Shown: positions 53,962 to 64,000, counted from the first letter of the stretch. The stretch: DNA of 64,000 nt from Chloroflexota bacterium (GCA_011525385.1 WTGF01000125.1:1-64000), one strand, 5' to 3'. Made by a program: numbers and translations. The notes: a model not told the origin generated them from the letters alone.

Positions 53962-54144
53962 TCCCTTTCTCGTTAAGGTTACACCCCGCAAAGCGTCAGT
54001 TTTGTCGCTTTCTGTGAAGACGAGAGCAAGGAATTCCCAATAAGCCGGACTGACTTGCGAGCGTCCGCAGGGGAGCGAGGTATCTTGGCAGGGTAGTAGC
54101 CACGACGCGAAGGCGCGATGCTGCGACCAAGTGGAGGCTAAATC

Positions 54145-54783
54145 ATGAAGGGCATGATTGGCAAAAAAGTCGGTATGACCCAGGTTTTCGACCAGCAAGG
54201 GACAGTCATCCCGGTGACGGTCATCCAGGCGGGACCTTGTTACGTCACCCAGGTGCGCAACACCGAAAGAGATGGTTATGTTTCCGTTCAACTGGGATAT
54301 GGCGAAACCAAGCCGAGGAAGTTGACCAAAGGACAATTGGGGCATTTGCAAAAGGCGGATCTGCCCGCGCTGCGTCATTTGCGGGAATTCCGTTTGTCGG
54401 ACGACGCGTCAATTGCCGTTGAAGAAGGTCAAGAAATCAAGGTTGACGTTTTCGAGCAGGGCGAACTGGTGGACGTAATCGGGACAAGCAAGGGCCGCGG
54501 TCATGCTGGGACGATCAAGCGCCATGGTTTCTCCCGCGGTCCCAAAACGCATGGCCAATCCGATCGCATGCGTTCGCCGGGTTCGATTGGCATGTGCGCC
54601 ACTCCAGCTCGCGTTTTGAAGGGCAAAAAGATGGCCGGACGAATGGGCAACGATCGCGTGACCGTGCAGAATCTGCCCCTTGTAGTGGTCGATGCCGAGA
54701 ATGATCTGATTGCTGTCAAGGGTTCCGTACCCGGCGCCAAGGGCAGTATCGTGATGATTAAACCCGCGCGCAAACAGGCCTAG
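54145..54783 (+). CDS. rplC: 50S ribosomal protein L3
   Basis: 212 residues. [13 protein letters not shown] start; [20 protein letters not shown] and [20 protein letters not shown] are typical. It binds near the peptidyl-transferase centre. GGAGG lies nine nt before the ATG. Confidence 0.99.
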   Translation: MKGMIGKKVGMTQVFDQQGTVIPVTVIQAGPCYVTQVRNTERDGYVSVQLGYGETKPRKLTKGQLGHLQKADLPALRHLREFRLSDDASIAVEEGQEIKVDVFEQGELVDVIGTSKGRGHAGTIKRHGFSRGPKTHGQSDRMRSPGSIGMCATPARVLKGKKMAGRMGNDRVTVQNLPLVVVDAENDLIAVKGSVPGAKGSIVMIKPARKQA

Positions 54784-54816
54784 CGGCCGGCAATCGAGGA
54801 AATAGGAGCATTCGCT

Positions 54817-55446
54817 ATGGAATTCCCAGTGATGAACAGCGCCGGCAAGCAAGTATCGCAGATTGAGCTGCCATCGGACATTTTCGACGCCAAGATAAAC
54901 GTCGGTTTGATGCATCAGGCTTTTGTCCGCCAGATGGCGAACGCCCGTCAGGGATCGGCAAGCACTTTGTCGCGCAGCCAGATCCGCGCCACGGGCGCGA
55001 AATGGTATCGGCAAAAAGGGACCGGGCGGGCGCGTCACGGCGCCCAGAGCGCGCCGATATTCGTTGGCGGTGGCTTGGCGCATGGACCAAAGCCGCGCGA
55101 CTTCTCGAAGCGCATGCCCAAGAAGATGCGTCGCGGGGCGATACGCTCGACTTTGAGCGCTCTGGTTAGGGATGAACAGTTGGTGCTGGTCGACAGCCTG
55201 AACGCCGATGCGCCAAAGACCAAAGAGATGAAGCGAGTCATATCGGCGCTAGTCGGGGATCAGTCCGCGCTTCTGGTGCTTAGTTCGCAACAGAAGGCCG
55301 TGCGCAAAGGCGTCGCTAACTTGCCGAATGCGCATTCGATCATTGCGGACTATCTCAACGTGCGCGACCTGCTTAAATACGACAAGGTCATCATGTCTTT
55401 GGATGCGCTAGAGATCGTAACGCGCATTTGGAGCAAGGAGGGCTAA
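54817..55446 (+). CDS. rplD: 50S ribosomal protein L4
   Basis: 209 residues. The exit-tunnel loop shows WYRQKGTGRARHGAQSAPIF and GGGLAHGPKPRDFSKRMPKK. In E. coli L4 represses its own operon; no such site was identified here. Two nt before rplW. Confidence 0.99.
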   Translation: MEFPVMNSAGKQVSQIELPSDIFDAKINVGLMHQAFVRQMANARQGSASTLSRSQIRATGAKWYRQKGTGRARHGAQSAPIFVGGGLAHGPKPRDFSKRMPKKMRRGAIRSTLSALVRDEQLVLVDSLNADAPKTKEMKRVISALVGDQSALLVLSSQQKAVRKGVANLPNAHSIIADYLNVRDLLKYDKVIMSLDALEIVTRIWSKEG

Positions 55447-55447
55447 G

Positions 55448-55750
55448 ATGGCAGAGCTTCATATTTATGACGTGATCCGTCGACCGGTGATAACCGAGAA
55501 AACGACCGGTATGGTCGACGATGACAACAAATATGTCTTCGAAGTAGCGCGGGATGCCAACAAAATCCAGATCAAGGAAGCTGTCGAAGAGATATTCGAA
55601 CTCGAAGGCAAAGTGCTGAAGGTGAACACCATGAATATGCCCGCCAAGCGCGGCCGCCGGGGACGGAACTGGTACATCCGGTCTCGTCAATGGAAAAAGG
55701 CCGTCGTTACTTTGGAAGACGGTGTATCCATCGAGCTGTTCAACGTCTAG
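55448..55750 (+). CDS. rplW: 50S ribosomal protein L23
   Basis: 100 residues. DVIRRPVITEKTTGM and YVFEVARDANKIQIKEAVEE are standard. It sits at the tunnel exit and binds trigger factor and SRP. The start lies one nt after the rplD stop codon. Confidence 0.99.
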   Translation: MAELHIYDVIRRPVITEKTTGMVDDDNKYVFEVARDANKIQIKEAVEEIFELEGKVLKVNTMNMPAKRGRRGRNWYIRSRQWKKAVVTLEDGVSIELFNV

Positions 55751-55763
55751 GGGAGCATGAACG

Positions 55764-56597
55764 ATGCCGATCAAGGTATACAAGCCGACATCGCCGGGAC
55801 GCCGCGACATGACCGGCTATACGTTTGAGGAAATCACCAAGAAGAAGCCGGAGCGCGCCTTGACCACCGCTCTTCGCAAGAAGGGGGGACGCAATAATTC
55901 GGGCCGTATCACTGTGCGTCATCGCGGCGGGGGACACAAACGCAGGTACCGGCTCATCGACTTCAAGCGCGATAAAGAAGATTGCCGCGCAGAAGTGATT
56001 GCGATCGAGTACGATCCCAATCGTTCGGCGCGCATTGCGCTTTTGCAATACGAGGACGGGCTTAAGAGTTATATCATCGCGCCCATGGGTGTCAGCGTTG
56101 GGGACGTCATTGGCAACGGCGCTATGAGCGCCCTGCGCCCGGGCAACAGCCGAGCGCTTAAGGACATCCCCTTGGGCACGGTTGTACACAACATAGAGAT
56201 GAGACCTGGAAAGGGTGGGCAGATCGCCCGCTCGGCCGGCACCTCCGCGCAGATTCTGGCCGCTGAGGATAAGTACATCACCTTGCGTTTGCCCAGTGGC
56301 GAGATGCGTATGATCCTCGAAACTTGCCGCGCGACGATCGGCCAAGTCGGCAACGCAGAACATGCCAACGTCAAGCTCGGCAAGGCCGGCCGCAAACGCT
56401 GGCTGGGCTGGAGGCCTACCGTACGCGGTAGCGCAATGGATCCAGCGAGCCACCCGCACGGCGGCGGCGAGGGCAAATCCGGAATCGGTATGGCCGCGCC
56501 CAAGACTCCTTGGGGCAAGAAGGCGCTCGGTGTGCGGACGCGGCGCAACAAGCGTACCAGCAAGTTTATTATTCGTCGCCGGGGCAAGCGCCGTTAA
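55764..56597 (+). CDS. rplB: 50S ribosomal protein L2
   Basis: 277 residues. [20 protein letters not shown] start; [20 protein letters not shown]; and the C-terminal [13 protein letters not shown] with the conserved His near the catalytic centre. Normal length. It precedes rpsS by 17 nt. Confidence 0.99.
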   Translation: MPIKVYKPTSPGRRDMTGYTFEEITKKKPERALTTALRKKGGRNNSGRITVRHRGGGHKRRYRLIDFKRDKEDCRAEVIAIEYDPNRSARIALLQYEDGLKSYIIAPMGVSVGDVIGNGAMSALRPGNSRALKDIPLGTVVHNIEMRPGKGGQIARSAGTSAQILAAEDKYITLRLPSGEMRMILETCRATIGQVGNAEHANVKLGKAGRKRWLGWRPTVRGSAMDPASHPHGGGEGKSGIGMAAPKTPWGKKALGVRTRRNKRTSKFIIRRRGKRR

Positions 56598-56614
56598 TTT
56601 CGGGAGAATCCAGC

Positions 56615-56884
56615 ATGTCACGTTCTTTGAAAAAGGGCTATTTCGTAAGCCCAAAACTGCTCGAAAAGGTCGAGAAGCTCAATGACCAGAATAAGAAAGT
56701 CGTGATACGGACCTGGAGCCGGGCAAGTACGATCTTCCCGCAAATGGTCGGTCATACCATCGCCGTGCACGACGGTCGGCGCCATGTGCCAATCTATATC
56801 ACGGAAAACATGGTCGGACACAAACTTGGCGAATTTGCCCCAACCCGAACTTTCCGCGGCCATGTTGCCGATAGCAGGAGATAG
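56615..56884 (+). CDS. rpsS: 30S ribosomal protein S19
   Basis: 89 residues from ATG 56615 (GGGAGA site). [20 protein letters not shown], then [20 protein letters not shown] and [13 protein letters not shown]. The open frame continues upstream within rplB in another frame and is not coding. Confidence 0.99.
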   Translation: MSRSLKKGYFVSPKLLEKVEKLNDQNKKVVIRTWSRASTIFPQMVGHTIAVHDGRRHVPIYITENMVGHKLGEFAPTRTFRGHVADSRR

Positions 56885-56895
56885 GGGATTCTGAT

Positions 56896-57240
56896 ATGGA
56901 AGTTCGCGCTATGACCAAGTATCTGCCAATCTCGCCCAGGAAATTGCGTCTGGTTTGTGACAAAGTCCGCGGCATGGACGCGCAGGAAGCGCAGATCGTC
57001 CTGGATTATATGCCCCAGAAGGGCGCTGCTTTGGTCAGCAAGACCTTGGCTTCGGCAATGGCGAACGCCACAAACAACTTCGATCTCAACCCGGACGACT
57101 TGTTTGTTTCGCAGATTTACGCTGGCGACGGTCCCACCTTGAAGCGCTTCAAGGCGGGCGCGCGCGGGCGCTATAAGCCGCGTTTGAAGCGCACATCACA
57201 CCTGTGGGTGTTTTTGGCAGAGCGAGAGGAAGAAGATTAA
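56896..57240 (+). CDS. rplV: 50S ribosomal protein L22
   Basis: 114 residues. KYLPISPRKLRLVCDKVRGM, then ASAMANATNNFDL and the tunnel-loop end RGRYKPRLKRTSHL. The stop TAA shares its last base with the rpsC start. Confidence 0.99.
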   Translation: MEVRAMTKYLPISPRKLRLVCDKVRGMDAQEAQIVLDYMPQKGAALVSKTLASAMANATNNFDLNPDDLFVSQIYAGDGPTLKRFKAGARGRYKPRLKRTSHLWVFLAEREEED

Positions 57241-57932
57241 TGGGTCGTAAGGTTCATCCCAAAGGATTCCGCCTGAAAGTGATTCGTGAGTGGGACGCCC
57301 GCTGGTATGCGGAGGGCGAACGCTATGTCAATCTGTTGATGGAAGACCGCGAGATCCGCAAATACTTGAAAAAGAAGACCACGCGCGCCGGCGTTTCGCG
57401 CATCGAGATTGAACGTCATCCCAATCTGGTGATTATCACGATCAATACGGTTCGCCCGGGTCTCATCATTGGTCGCAAGGGCGAAGCTGTCAAGGAACTG
57501 CGGCAGAACTTGCAAGATATGACCGGGAAAAAGGTTAAGGTAGAAGTTAATGAGATCGAAAAACCCGATCTCGACGCGACTCTGGTTGCCGAAAACGTTG
57601 CCTCGCAGTTGGTGCGTCGAATTGGGCACAGCCGCGCGATGAAACGAGCGATCATGCAGGCTATGCGACAAGGCGCCGGCGGCATCCGCATAGAGGTTAG
57701 CGGTCGCCTGGGCGGTTCGGATATGGCGAGGCGCGAGTGGATGTTCGACGGCCGCGTTCCGCGGAATACACTGCGCGCCGACATCGATTATGGATTCGCC
57801 GAGGCCCTGACGACATTTGGGCAGATCGGCGTCAAAGTCTGGATTTACAATGGCGATATTCTGCCCGGCGAGAGTCCCTTTGCCAATGTGGCGCGGCCAG
57901 GGCAAGAGGGGCGCAGGGGCCGACGAAACTGA
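57240..57932 (+). CDS. rpsC: 30S ribosomal protein S3
   Basis: 230 residues from ATG 57240. [18 protein letters not shown] start, KH domain [17 protein letters not shown], and GARG-like C-terminal half with [20 protein letters not shown]. One-nt overlap with rplV suggests coupled translation. Confidence 0.99.
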   Translation: MGRKVHPKGFRLKVIREWDARWYAEGERYVNLLMEDREIRKYLKKKTTRAGVSRIEIERHPNLVIITINTVRPGLIIGRKGEAVKELRQNLQDMTGKKVKVEVNEIEKPDLDATLVAENVASQLVRRIGHSRAMKRAIMQAMRQGAGGIRIEVSGRLGGSDMARREWMFDGRVPRNTLRADIDYGFAEALTTFGQIGVKVWIYNGDILPGESPFANVARPGQEGRRGRRN

Positions 57933-58005
57933 GACTTTTGAAGTTTTCAGCGGCGTGATGGCTGTTGGGTCCTTGCAATTAGGGCAGCAAGAGGGAGCAA
58001 TCCAC

Positions 58006-58440
58006 ATGTTAATGCCGAAACGTAGAAAATATAACAAGCAAATGCGCGGCAGAATGCGCGGCAAAGCAAGACGGGGAGCCGTAGTACAGTTCGGCGATTA
58101 TGGTCTGCAAGCCTTGGAGCCGAGTTGGGTAACCAGCCGCCAAATCGAGGCCTGCCGTCGTGCCATGGTGCGCTATATTCGCCGGCGCGGCAAAGTGTGG
58201 ATCCGCATCTTCCCGGACAAGCCGGTCACGCAAAAGGCCGCGGAAACTCGTATGGGTAAGGGCAAAGGCTCGGTGGAAAAATGGGTCTGTGTCGTGAAGC
58301 CGGGTCGTATTCTGTTTGAAATGAGCGGCGTGCCGGAAGCTGACGCGCGGGAAGCCTTGCGCCTTGCTTCGCACAAATTGCCGATCAAGACCAAGTTCGT
58401 GAAACGATTCGACCCGATCTCCGGCCGGGAGGTTAGCTGA
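58006..58440 (+). CDS. rplP: 50S ribosomal protein L16
   Basis: 144 residues from ATG 58006, with GAGGGA nine nt upstream; ATG 58012 is too far. [40 protein letters not shown] and [20 protein letters not shown] are standard. It helps position the A-site tRNA. Its stop overlaps the rpmC start by one base. Confidence 0.99.
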   Translation: MLMPKRRKYNKQMRGRMRGKARRGAVVQFGDYGLQALEPSWVTSRQIEACRRAMVRYIRRRGKVWIRIFPDKPVTQKAAETRMGKGKGSVEKWVCVVKPGRILFEMSGVPEADAREALRLASHKLPIKTKFVKRFDPISGREVS

Positions 58441-58670
58441 TGTACATTGACGAAATCCGCGCCATGTCTACTGATGACATTCTGGACAAGATTGAAGACT
58501 TGAAAGTGGAAATGTATACCTATCGCATTCAGAAGGAGTCCGGCGAACTTAAGGATACGACATTGTTCCGCAAAACGCGGCGCGATATTGCCCGGCTGAA
58601 GACCGCTCTGCGCGAGCGCGAGCTGGCTGCCGAACTCATTGCCGAAGGAGGGACAAGCCATGCCCAATAG
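58440..58670 (+). CDS. rpmC: 50S ribosomal protein L29
   Basis: 76 residues, helical. [20 protein letters not shown] and LFRKTRRDIARLKTALRERE match the family. It overlaps rplP by one nt and rpsQ by about 11 nt, so translation is linked. Confidence 0.97.
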   Translation: MYIDEIRAMSTDDILDKIEDLKVEMYTYRIQKESGELKDTTLFRKTRRDIARLKTALRERELAAELIAEGGTSHAQ

Positions 58671-58920
58671 ACGCAAACGCATGATTGGAACGGTCGTCAG
58701 CGACAAGATGCAAAAGACGGTTGTCGTCGCAATTGAGAACCGTAAGATGCACCCGATATATCGTAAAGTTGTGACGTCGACGAAAAAGGTCATGGCGCAC
58801 GACGAGACCGGCGCTGGCATCGGTGCGGTTGTACGCATTGTGCAAAGTCGCCCAATCAGCAAACGTAAACGCTGGGTCGTAGAATCCGTGCTGGAACAGC
58901 CGGCCGAACTGGGATCATAA
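58660..58920 (+). CDS. rpsQ: 30S ribosomal protein S17
   Basis: 86 residues from ATG 58660, supported by GAAGGAGGGA upstream. RKRMIGTVVSDKMQKTVVVA, HPIYRKVVTSTKKVMAHDE and RPISKRKRWVVESVLE are family blocks. Confidence 0.98.
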   Translation: MPNRRKRMIGTVVSDKMQKTVVVAIENRKMHPIYRKVVTSTKKVMAHDETGAGIGAVVRIVQSRPISKRKRWVVESVLEQPAELGS

Positions 58921-58932
58921 GGAGAGTCCACG

Positions 58933-59304
58933 ATGATTCAGACAGAATCTCGTCTGAAAGTCGCTGATAACAGTGGAGCGCAAGAGATCCTGGTTATCCG
59001 TGTCATAGGCGGGTCGCGGGTCAAGTATGGTCATGTTGGCGATATCGTGGTGGGTACGGTGAAATCGGCATCGACCTCCAGCGCGGTAAAAAAGGGCGAA
59101 TTGGTACGCGCGGTGATCGTGCGAACGCACAAAGAGTATCGCCGCGCCGATGGCTCGAGCATCCGTTTTGACGACAACGCTGCGGTGGTCCTGGCGGAAG
59201 ATCTGGAAAACCCGCGCGGCACCCGCGTGTTTGGACCGGTCGCGCGCGAACTGCGTGACAAAGGCTTTATGAAAATTGTGTCGCTGGCGCCAGAAACGCT
59301 GTAA
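58933..59304 (+). CDS. rplN: 50S ribosomal protein L14
   Basis: 123 residues. [40 protein letters not shown] and [20 protein letters not shown] are standard. Confidence 0.99.
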   Translation: MIQTESRLKVADNSGAQEILVIRVIGGSRVKYGHVGDIVVGTVKSASTSSAVKKGELVRAVIVRTHKEYRRADGSSIRFDDNAAVVLAEDLENPRGTRVFGPVARELRDKGFMKIVSLAPETL

Positions 59305-59318
59305 ACGAGGGAAGTATC

Positions 59319-59645
59319 ATGCAACGTGTGAAACAAGGCGACACTGTCGAAGTGATCGCCGGGAAGGACAAAGGCCTGCGCGGCGAGGTTGTGCGCGTGC
59401 TAATCAAGAAAGACCGCGTGATCATCAATGGCGTTAACATCATGAAACGACATCGTAAAGCGCGTCCCGCGCCCGGCGGCCAGCAGATCCCGGCGCAGAT
59501 TATCGAATTCGAAGCGCCGCTGCATTTGTCGAACGTGATGGTGGTTTGTGGCAGTTGCGACGAGCGAACCCGTGTGGGCTATCGCAGGACCGATGATGGC
59601 ATCAAATCACGCTTTTGTAAAAAATGTGATAGCAATATCAGCTAG
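59319..59645 (+). CDS. rplX: 50S ribosomal protein L24
   Basis: 108 residues. KOW motif near the start (KQGDTVEVIAGKDKGLRGEV), then HRKARPAPGGQ. The C-terminus keeps a zinc-ribbon pair CGSC ... CKKC. Confidence 0.98.
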   Translation: MQRVKQGDTVEVIAGKDKGLRGEVVRVLIKKDRVIINGVNIMKRHRKARPAPGGQQIPAQIIEFEAPLHLSNVMVVCGSCDERTRVGYRRTDDGIKSRFCKKCDSNIS

Positions 59646-59664
59646 CGACGGAGCGAGGTGAATT

Positions 59665-60207
59665 ATGGAAAACCGCATGTACACCCGCTATCAGGAAGAG
59701 GTTATACCGGTCTTGCAGCAAGAGTTTGGCTATACCAATCTGATGCAAGTCCCAATCATTAGCAAGATAACGGTTAATGTCGGTGTTGGCGAAGCGATCG
59801 ATGAACCCAAGTCCCTGGACGGCGCCGTCGAGGATCTGAAAGTGATCACCGGCCAGCAGCCGATTGTAACCCGCGCTAAAAAGAGTATTGCGACTTATAA
59901 GTTGCGCGAAGGGCGCGCCATCGGCGCAAAAGTGACCTTGCGCAAGCAAAGGATGTGGTCGCTGTACGATCGCCTGGTCAACATCGCCTTGCCGCGTATT
60001 CGTGACTTCCGCGGCGTATCGCCCAAGCTGGACGGCCGTGGGAATTTCACGGTCGGCCTGCGCGAGCAACTGGTCTTCCCAGAAATCGACTTTGACAAGA
60101 TCGACAAAGTGCGCGGGATGGAAATCACGATTGTCACGACGGCAAAAACTGACGAGGAAGGACGCCGTTTGCTTTCGCTGCTCGGTATGCCTTTCCAGGG
60201 AAATTAG
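59665..60207 (+). CDS. rplE: 50S ribosomal protein L5
   Basis: 180 residues. [40 protein letters not shown] and [20 protein letters not shown]. It contacts 5S rRNA and P-site tRNA. Confidence 0.99.
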   Translation: MENRMYTRYQEEVIPVLQQEFGYTNLMQVPIISKITVNVGVGEAIDEPKSLDGAVEDLKVITGQQPIVTRAKKSIATYKLREGRAIGAKVTLRKQRMWSLYDRLVNIALPRIRDFRGVSPKLDGRGNFTVGLREQLVFPEIDFDKIDKVRGMEITIVTTAKTDEEGRRLLSLLGMPFQGN

Positions 60208-60217
60208 AGGGACGTAT

Positions 60218-60400
60218 ATGGCGAAGAAATGTATGCAGTATCGGGAACAGCGGCGCAAATTCGATGTGCGCGTGCGGAATCGTTGCAAGGTATGTGGACG
60301 CCCACGCGCTTATATCCGCCGTTTTGGTTTGTGCCGGATTTGCTTCCGCGAGATGGCGCTAAACGGCGAGATTCCCGGCGTTGTAAAGTCGAGCTGGTAG
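60218..60400 (+). CDS. rpsN: 30S ribosomal protein S14, zinc type
   Basis: 60 residues from ATG 60218. Short type-Z form with four zinc cysteines in CKVC and CRIC, plus [20 protein letters not shown]. It lies between rplE and rpsH as normal, with an AGAGGGA site. Confidence 0.98.
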   Translation: MAKKCMQYREQRRKFDVRVRNRCKVCGRPRAYIRRFGLCRICFREMALNGEIPGVVKSSW

Positions 60401-60412
60401 GAGGCGGTAACG

Positions 60413-60826
60413 GTGTCTAATGTGACAAATGATCCCATTGCTGATATGTTGACGCGCGTCCGCAATGCGTTGACAGCGGGCAAGCTCGAGGTGATCGTAC
60501 CCAAATCGAACATAAAGATCGAGATCGCCCGCATCCTGAAGGAAGAGGGCTATGTGGGAGACTACTCGATTGGCGATGAGACCCCGGTGCCGCTGATTCA
60601 TATTCAGTTGAAGTATTTCGGTTCTCGCCGAGATCGGCGCCCGGTCATCACGCAGCTCAGGCGCATCAGTAAGCCGGGACGCCGCGTATATCGCAAGCGC
60701 AGCGAACTGCCGATCGTTTTGAGCGGAACCGGCATCGCCATCGTAACAACGCCGAAAGGCGTCATGACGGCGCAACAAGCCCGTCGCAGCGGCGTCGGTG
60801 GCGAAGTGCTCTGTTATATCTGGTAG
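60413..60826 (+). CDS. rpsH: 30S ribosomal protein S8
   Basis: 137 residues starting at GTG 60413, with GGAGG before it. NDPIADMLTRVRNALTAGK and the C-terminal GIAIVTTPKGVMTAQQARRS, then GVGGEVLCYIW, are standard. Confidence 0.99.
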   Translation: MSNVTNDPIADMLTRVRNALTAGKLEVIVPKSNIKIEIARILKEEGYVGDYSIGDETPVPLIHIQLKYFGSRRDRRPVITQLRRISKPGRRVYRKRSELPIVLSGTGIAIVTTPKGVMTAQQARRSGVGGEVLCYIW

Positions 60827-60841
60827 GAGAAGGGAACGATC

Positions 60842-61390
60842 ATGTCTCGCATTGGAAAGCAACCAGTCGTCCTTCCGGACAAGGTGACAGTCACAATCGA
60901 AAAGAATTCGGTCACGGTAAGGGGCCCCAAGGGCGAGCTATCGCAGGACTTCAATCCGGAGATGTCGATCCGGCAAGATGACGGAACTCTGATCGTCGAG
61001 CGCCCGACGGACTTGCGCCACCACAAAGCATTGCACGGTTTGACACGCGCTTTGCTGGCGAACATGGTGACTGGCGTTTCCCAAGGTTATCGCAAAACAT
61101 TGGAGATTCAAGGTGTCGGTTATCAGGCGATTTTGCAGGGCAAAAATCTGCAATTGCGGCTTGGCCACTCACACGAGATCCTTGTCGAGCCCCCAGAGAA
61201 TATCAGCTTTGATGTTCCGAAGGATTCGCGCGGCTCTATCATCCATGTGGACGGAATCAACAAACAGGTCGTTGGTCAGGTAGCGGCGGATATCCGCGGA
61301 TGGCGGCCGCCAGAACCCTATAAAGGAAAGGGCGTTCGCTATTTTGGGGAATATGTCCGGCGCAAGGCCGGTAAGGCTGGCAAGAAATAA
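60842..61390 (+). CDS. rplF: 50S ribosomal protein L6
   Basis: 182 residues. MSRIGKQPVVLPDKVTVTIE and the C-terminal RPPEPYKGKGVRYFGEYVRR, then KAGKAGKK, are family features. Confidence 0.99.
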   Translation: MSRIGKQPVVLPDKVTVTIEKNSVTVRGPKGELSQDFNPEMSIRQDDGTLIVERPTDLRHHKALHGLTRALLANMVTGVSQGYRKTLEIQGVGYQAILQGKNLQLRLGHSHEILVEPPENISFDVPKDSRGSIIHVDGINKQVVGQVAADIRGWRPPEPYKGKGVRYFGEYVRRKAGKAGKK

Positions 61391-61445
61391 GGCCCGCGGC
61401 GGTGATGCCCATCGTCGTGTGACCAGAAAACATGAGGTTGGATAA

Positions 61446-61820
61446 ATGGCTGACATTGTAGGTCGCAGGAAGTATCTCGCTCGCAAGCGGCGCCATCGTC
61501 GCGTTCGCAGGCATATTTCCGGAACGCCACAGCGTCCGAGGATGAATGTCTATCGCAGCAACCGCAACATCTTCGTTCAGGTGATTGATGATATCGAAGG
61601 GCGCACTTTGGTTTCTTGCTCGACGATAGACAAGGACGTCGCGCCGGCATTGGCCGACAAGAACAAAGTCGAAGCGGCTAACATTGTCGGAAAGAAGATC
61701 GCGGAGCGAGCGCGGGAAGCGGGCATAAGCACCGTGGTATTTGATCGCGGAGGCTTCAAATACTCCGGACGCGTGGCGGCGGTGGCACAGGGCGCCCGCG
61801 AAGCCGGGCTGGAATTATAG
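61446..61820 (+). CDS. rplR: 50S ribosomal protein L18
   Basis: 124 residues. [33 protein letters not shown] and the C-terminal [20 protein letters not shown]. It binds 5S rRNA. Confidence 0.98.
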   Translation: MADIVGRRKYLARKRRHRRVRRHISGTPQRPRMNVYRSNRNIFVQVIDDIEGRTLVSCSTIDKDVAPALADKNKVEAANIVGKKIAERAREAGISTVVFDRGGFKYSGRVAAVAQGAREAGLEL

Positions 61821-61835
61821 GCGTGGAGTAAAGAT

Positions 61836-62399
61836 ATGGCAGACAACAGACGTCGGGATTCGCGCAGGAACCAGGATGAGCGCGATGAACTGGATGAACG
61901 CGTAGTAGATATTCGCCGCGTTGCCAAGGTGATCAAAGGCGGGCGTCGCTTCGCCTTCCGGACCGTAGTGGTCGTTGGCGACAACAGAGGCAATGTCGGC
62001 ATTGGTATCGGCAAGGCGCGGGCCGTCCCGGACAGCATCCGCAAAGCTGCCGAGCGCGCGCGCCGCAATATCGAAAAAGTGGCGCTTTCAGGCACGACCA
62101 TCCCCTACACGGTCACAGGCCGTCATGGCGGCGCTCGCGTATTGCTGAAGCCGGCTGCTCCTGGTACGGGCGTAATCGCTGGCGGCGGCGTGCGCGCTGT
62201 GCTGGAAGTCGTTGGCGTGCGCAATATTTTGACCAAGAGCCAAGGCAGCGCCAACTTGCTCAACGTAACCATGGCGACGCTCGACGCGCTGAAGCAATTG
62301 CGCGGCGCGGAACAATTGGCGCAAATGCGCGGCAAGCAGGTGCACGAGGTCGCCCCGGTTTGGGAACGTCGCAGCGCTCGAGGGGCGGACCATGAGTGA
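61836..62399 (+). CDS. rpsE: 30S ribosomal protein S5
   Basis: 187 residues. [20 protein letters not shown], then [20 protein letters not shown], and [19 protein letters not shown]. Its end overlaps rpmD by eight nt. Confidence 0.99.
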   Translation: MADNRRRDSRRNQDERDELDERVVDIRRVAKVIKGGRRFAFRTVVVVGDNRGNVGIGIGKARAVPDSIRKAAERARRNIEKVALSGTTIPYTVTGRHGGARVLLKPAAPGTGVIAGGGVRAVLEVVGVRNILTKSQGSANLLNVTMATLDALKQLRGAEQLAQMRGKQVHEVAPVWERRSARGADHE

Positions 62400-62595
62400 G
62401 CAACGTGGAAAAATGCTAAAGGTTACCTTGGTTAAAAGTCCCATCGGCTATAACAGCAAGCAGAAAGCTACCATCAAGTCGCTTGGTTTGCGACGTATGG
62501 GGCGCGCGGTGCTGATCGGCGACGCGCCTCAGATTCGTGGAATGATCGCCAAGGTCAGCCACCTGGTCAAAGTCGAAGAGGTCGACGAATCATGA
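62392..62595 (+). CDS. rpmD: 50S ribosomal protein L30
   Basis: 67 residues. [20 protein letters not shown] and [14 protein letters not shown] are standard. It overlaps rpsE by eight nt and rplO by four (ATGA). Confidence 0.98.
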   Translation: MSEQRGKMLKVTLVKSPIGYNSKQKATIKSLGLRRMGRAVLIGDAPQIRGMIAKVSHLVKVEEVDES

Positions 62596-63119
62596 AATTG
62601 CATGACTTGAAACCAGATCCCGGTTCGAAACGCAAGCGCAAACGCGTTGGCCGCGGCATTGCGGCCGGCAAGGGAAAAACAGCGGGACGTGGCCACAAAG
62701 GACAGGGCGCGCGCAGCGGTGGAGGCAAAGGCCCCTACTTTGAAGGCGGCCAATTGCCATTGGTGCGACGGCTTCCCTTTAAGCGCGGTTTCACCAACAT
62801 ATTCGCTATCACTTATCAGGAAGTGAATGTGGACATGATAGAAGCGCGCTTTGATGACGGCGCTGTCGTCAACGGCGCGTCCTTAAAGGCAGCGGGCCTG
62901 GTTCGCAAGGCTGATGAACCGATCAAGGTGCTCGGCCGCGGCGAACTGGGCAAAAAGCTGGAAGTGCATGCGAACAAGTTCACAAAAAGCGCCGCGGAAA
63001 AGATCGAAGGCGCCGGCGGCAGCGTCAATCGGCTGCCGCTCAAGGTGACGGGCGCGCGCGCGACCGTCAAAAAACTGCGCAAAGTCGATTTGGAGCGGCT
63101 CTACGGCAACAGCGAGTAG
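62592..63119 (+). CDS. rplO: 50S ribosomal protein L15
   Basis: 175 residues. [20 protein letters not shown], then [20 protein letters not shown], and the C-terminal [13 protein letters not shown] 162-nt gap follows before secY; the genes usually touch. Confidence 0.98.
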   Translation: MKLHDLKPDPGSKRKRKRVGRGIAAGKGKTAGRGHKGQGARSGGGKGPYFEGGQLPLVRRLPFKRGFTNIFAITYQEVNVDMIEARFDDGAVVNGASLKAAGLVRKADEPIKVLGRGELGKKLEVHANKFTKSAAEKIEGAGGSVNRLPLKVTGARATVKKLRKVDLERLYGNSE

Positions 63120-63281
63120 AGCATGCAGCTGAACGGCCTGCTCAGTTGCAGCAAGGTCGCGCAGGCTGTTTGAGTCGTCTGTCGCGTTCTTGCGTATACG
63201 CTGTATGCGCTCAATATGGCGGGCGCCGACGAAACAAGCGCATTTTTTCCTGCGGGTAGCTTATATCGAAGGACGAGGGTT

Positions 63282-64000
63282 ATGATACAAGCTTTGCGTA
63301 ACGCATGGCGTTTGCCCGATGTAAGGAACAAACTGCTATTTACCGGATTTATTCTCGTGGTCTACCAGTTCGCGGCCCACGTGCCTGTTGTCGGCGTGGA
63401 TCGCGTTGCCCTGCGGCAGGTATTTGAAAGCGGCAGCAGCGCCGGCAACTTGATTCAGGTGATGAATCTTCTCTCCGGCGGCGCGGTCGCCAACTTCAGT
63501 GTGATCGCGAATGGCGTGTATCCCTACATCACGGCTTCAATCATCTTCCAGTTGCTAGTGCCGATTGTGCCCGCGTTAGAACGGATCCAGCGTGAGCCGG
63601 GCGGACAAGAAAAGATCCAACGATACACCTATTATGTCGCCATCCCGATGGCGGTATTGCAAGCGCTGGGTCAGATCAGCATCTTCAACCTGGCAACCGG
63701 CACAGGTACGGAGATAATCCCTGGCTTTGGTTTTGGGGTTGGCAGTAATCTCCTGTTGACGGTATCGGTCTTGACGACCATGACTGCCGGTACGATGTTT
63801 GCTATTTGGCTGGGCGAGCTAATCACCGAACAAGGCATCGGCAACGGTATTTCAATTATCATTTTCGCCGGTATCGTCGCGCAAGCGCCGCAAAACCTGA
63901 TTCGATTGCTCACCCAGCAACCGGATCGCAGTGTGTACAATCTGGTGCTATTTGTCATCATCACCATTTTGAGCGTTTTGGCGGTGGTTGTCATTCAAGA
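63282..64000 (+). CDS. secY: Protein translocase subunit SecY (3' end outside window)
   Basis: Open from ATG 63282 to the window end without a stop, about 239 residues. GAAGGACGAGGG lies before the start. The start MIQALRNAWRLPDVRNKLLF and TM1 are standard; ASIIFQLLVPIVPALERIQR (TM2 and the cytoplasmic end), LGELITEQGIGNGISIIIFA and more helices follow. It forms the SecYEG channel for protein export. Confidence 0.98.
   Translation, partial: MIQALRNAWRLPDVRNKLLFTGFILVVYQFAAHVPVVGVDRVALRQVFESGSSAGNLIQVMNLLSGGAVANFSVIANGVYPYITASIIFQLLVPIVPALERIQREPGGQEKIQRYTYYVAIPMAVLQALGQISIFNLATGTGTEIIPGFGFGVGSNLLLTVSVLTTMTAGTMFAIWLGELITEQGIGNGISIIIFAGIVAQAPQNLIRLLTQQPDRSVYNLVLFVIITILSVLAVVVIQ

Noticed and set aside
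1-64000. CRISPR arrays, prophage or transposase genes
   Set aside because: No regular short direct repeats with spacers and no integrase, transposase or phage structural proteins were seen.

Overview
The window looks like a chromosomal segment of an uncultured Chloroflexota bacterium, probably Anaerolineae-like. This is inferred from the style of the proteins, the extended 14-gene complex I operon, the CUT1 sugar-transport cluster, and the fused str-S10-spc ribosomal cluster with a zinc-type S14. I could run no database search, so the taxonomy is tentative. Coding density is high. I saw no tRNA, rRNA, CRISPR array or transposase.

Layout. (1) 1-7.6 kb: the 3' end of a probable membrane glycosyltransferase-like gene, then a minus-strand sugar operon. 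In transcription order it holds a MurR/RpiR regulator, a solute-binding protein, two CUT1 permeases, a class II aldolase, an ADP-dependent sugar-kinase-like protein and a methyltransferase. Together they suggest import, phosphorylation and aldol cleavage of a carbohydrate. (2) 7.6-12 kb: rpoB alone, with its own promoter, structured leader and terminator, and without rpoC or rplJL beside it. (3) 12.2-29.5 kb: a complete nuoA-N complex I operon with a small TPR-like gene between nuoF and nuoG, a second promoter before nuoJ, and unusual expansions in NuoH, NuoJ, NuoL and NuoM. (4) 29.6-48.9 kb: a mixed housekeeping/accessory region: an EamA permease, a PhyH-type dioxygenase, a YbaK-type tRNA editing protein, a GT39-like protein, Mfd, a serine hydrolase, Pth fused to a TPR-like tail, a nitrilase-family enzyme, an ABC exporter, an orphan lipoprotein, a renalase-like flavoprotein, an alpha/beta hydrolase and an acyl-CoA dehydrogenase. 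(5) 49.1-64 kb: rpsL-rpsG-fusA-tuf-rpsJ...rplO-secY, the whole str, S10 and spc cluster in one direction. It is cut by the window end inside secY.

Most notable: NuoJ carries a roughly 275-residue insertion of two related DUF4397-like repeats between its last two membrane helices. A dispersed family of about 100 bp is present in four copies (near 11.95, 39.4, 40.6 and 43.8 kb), each beginning at a T-run just beyond the 3' end of a gene. Pth has a TPR-like C-terminal extension. A perfect 16-bp inverted repeat touches the ribosome binding site before the flavoprotein gene, at the end of a 629-nt gene-free gap rich in stem-loops.
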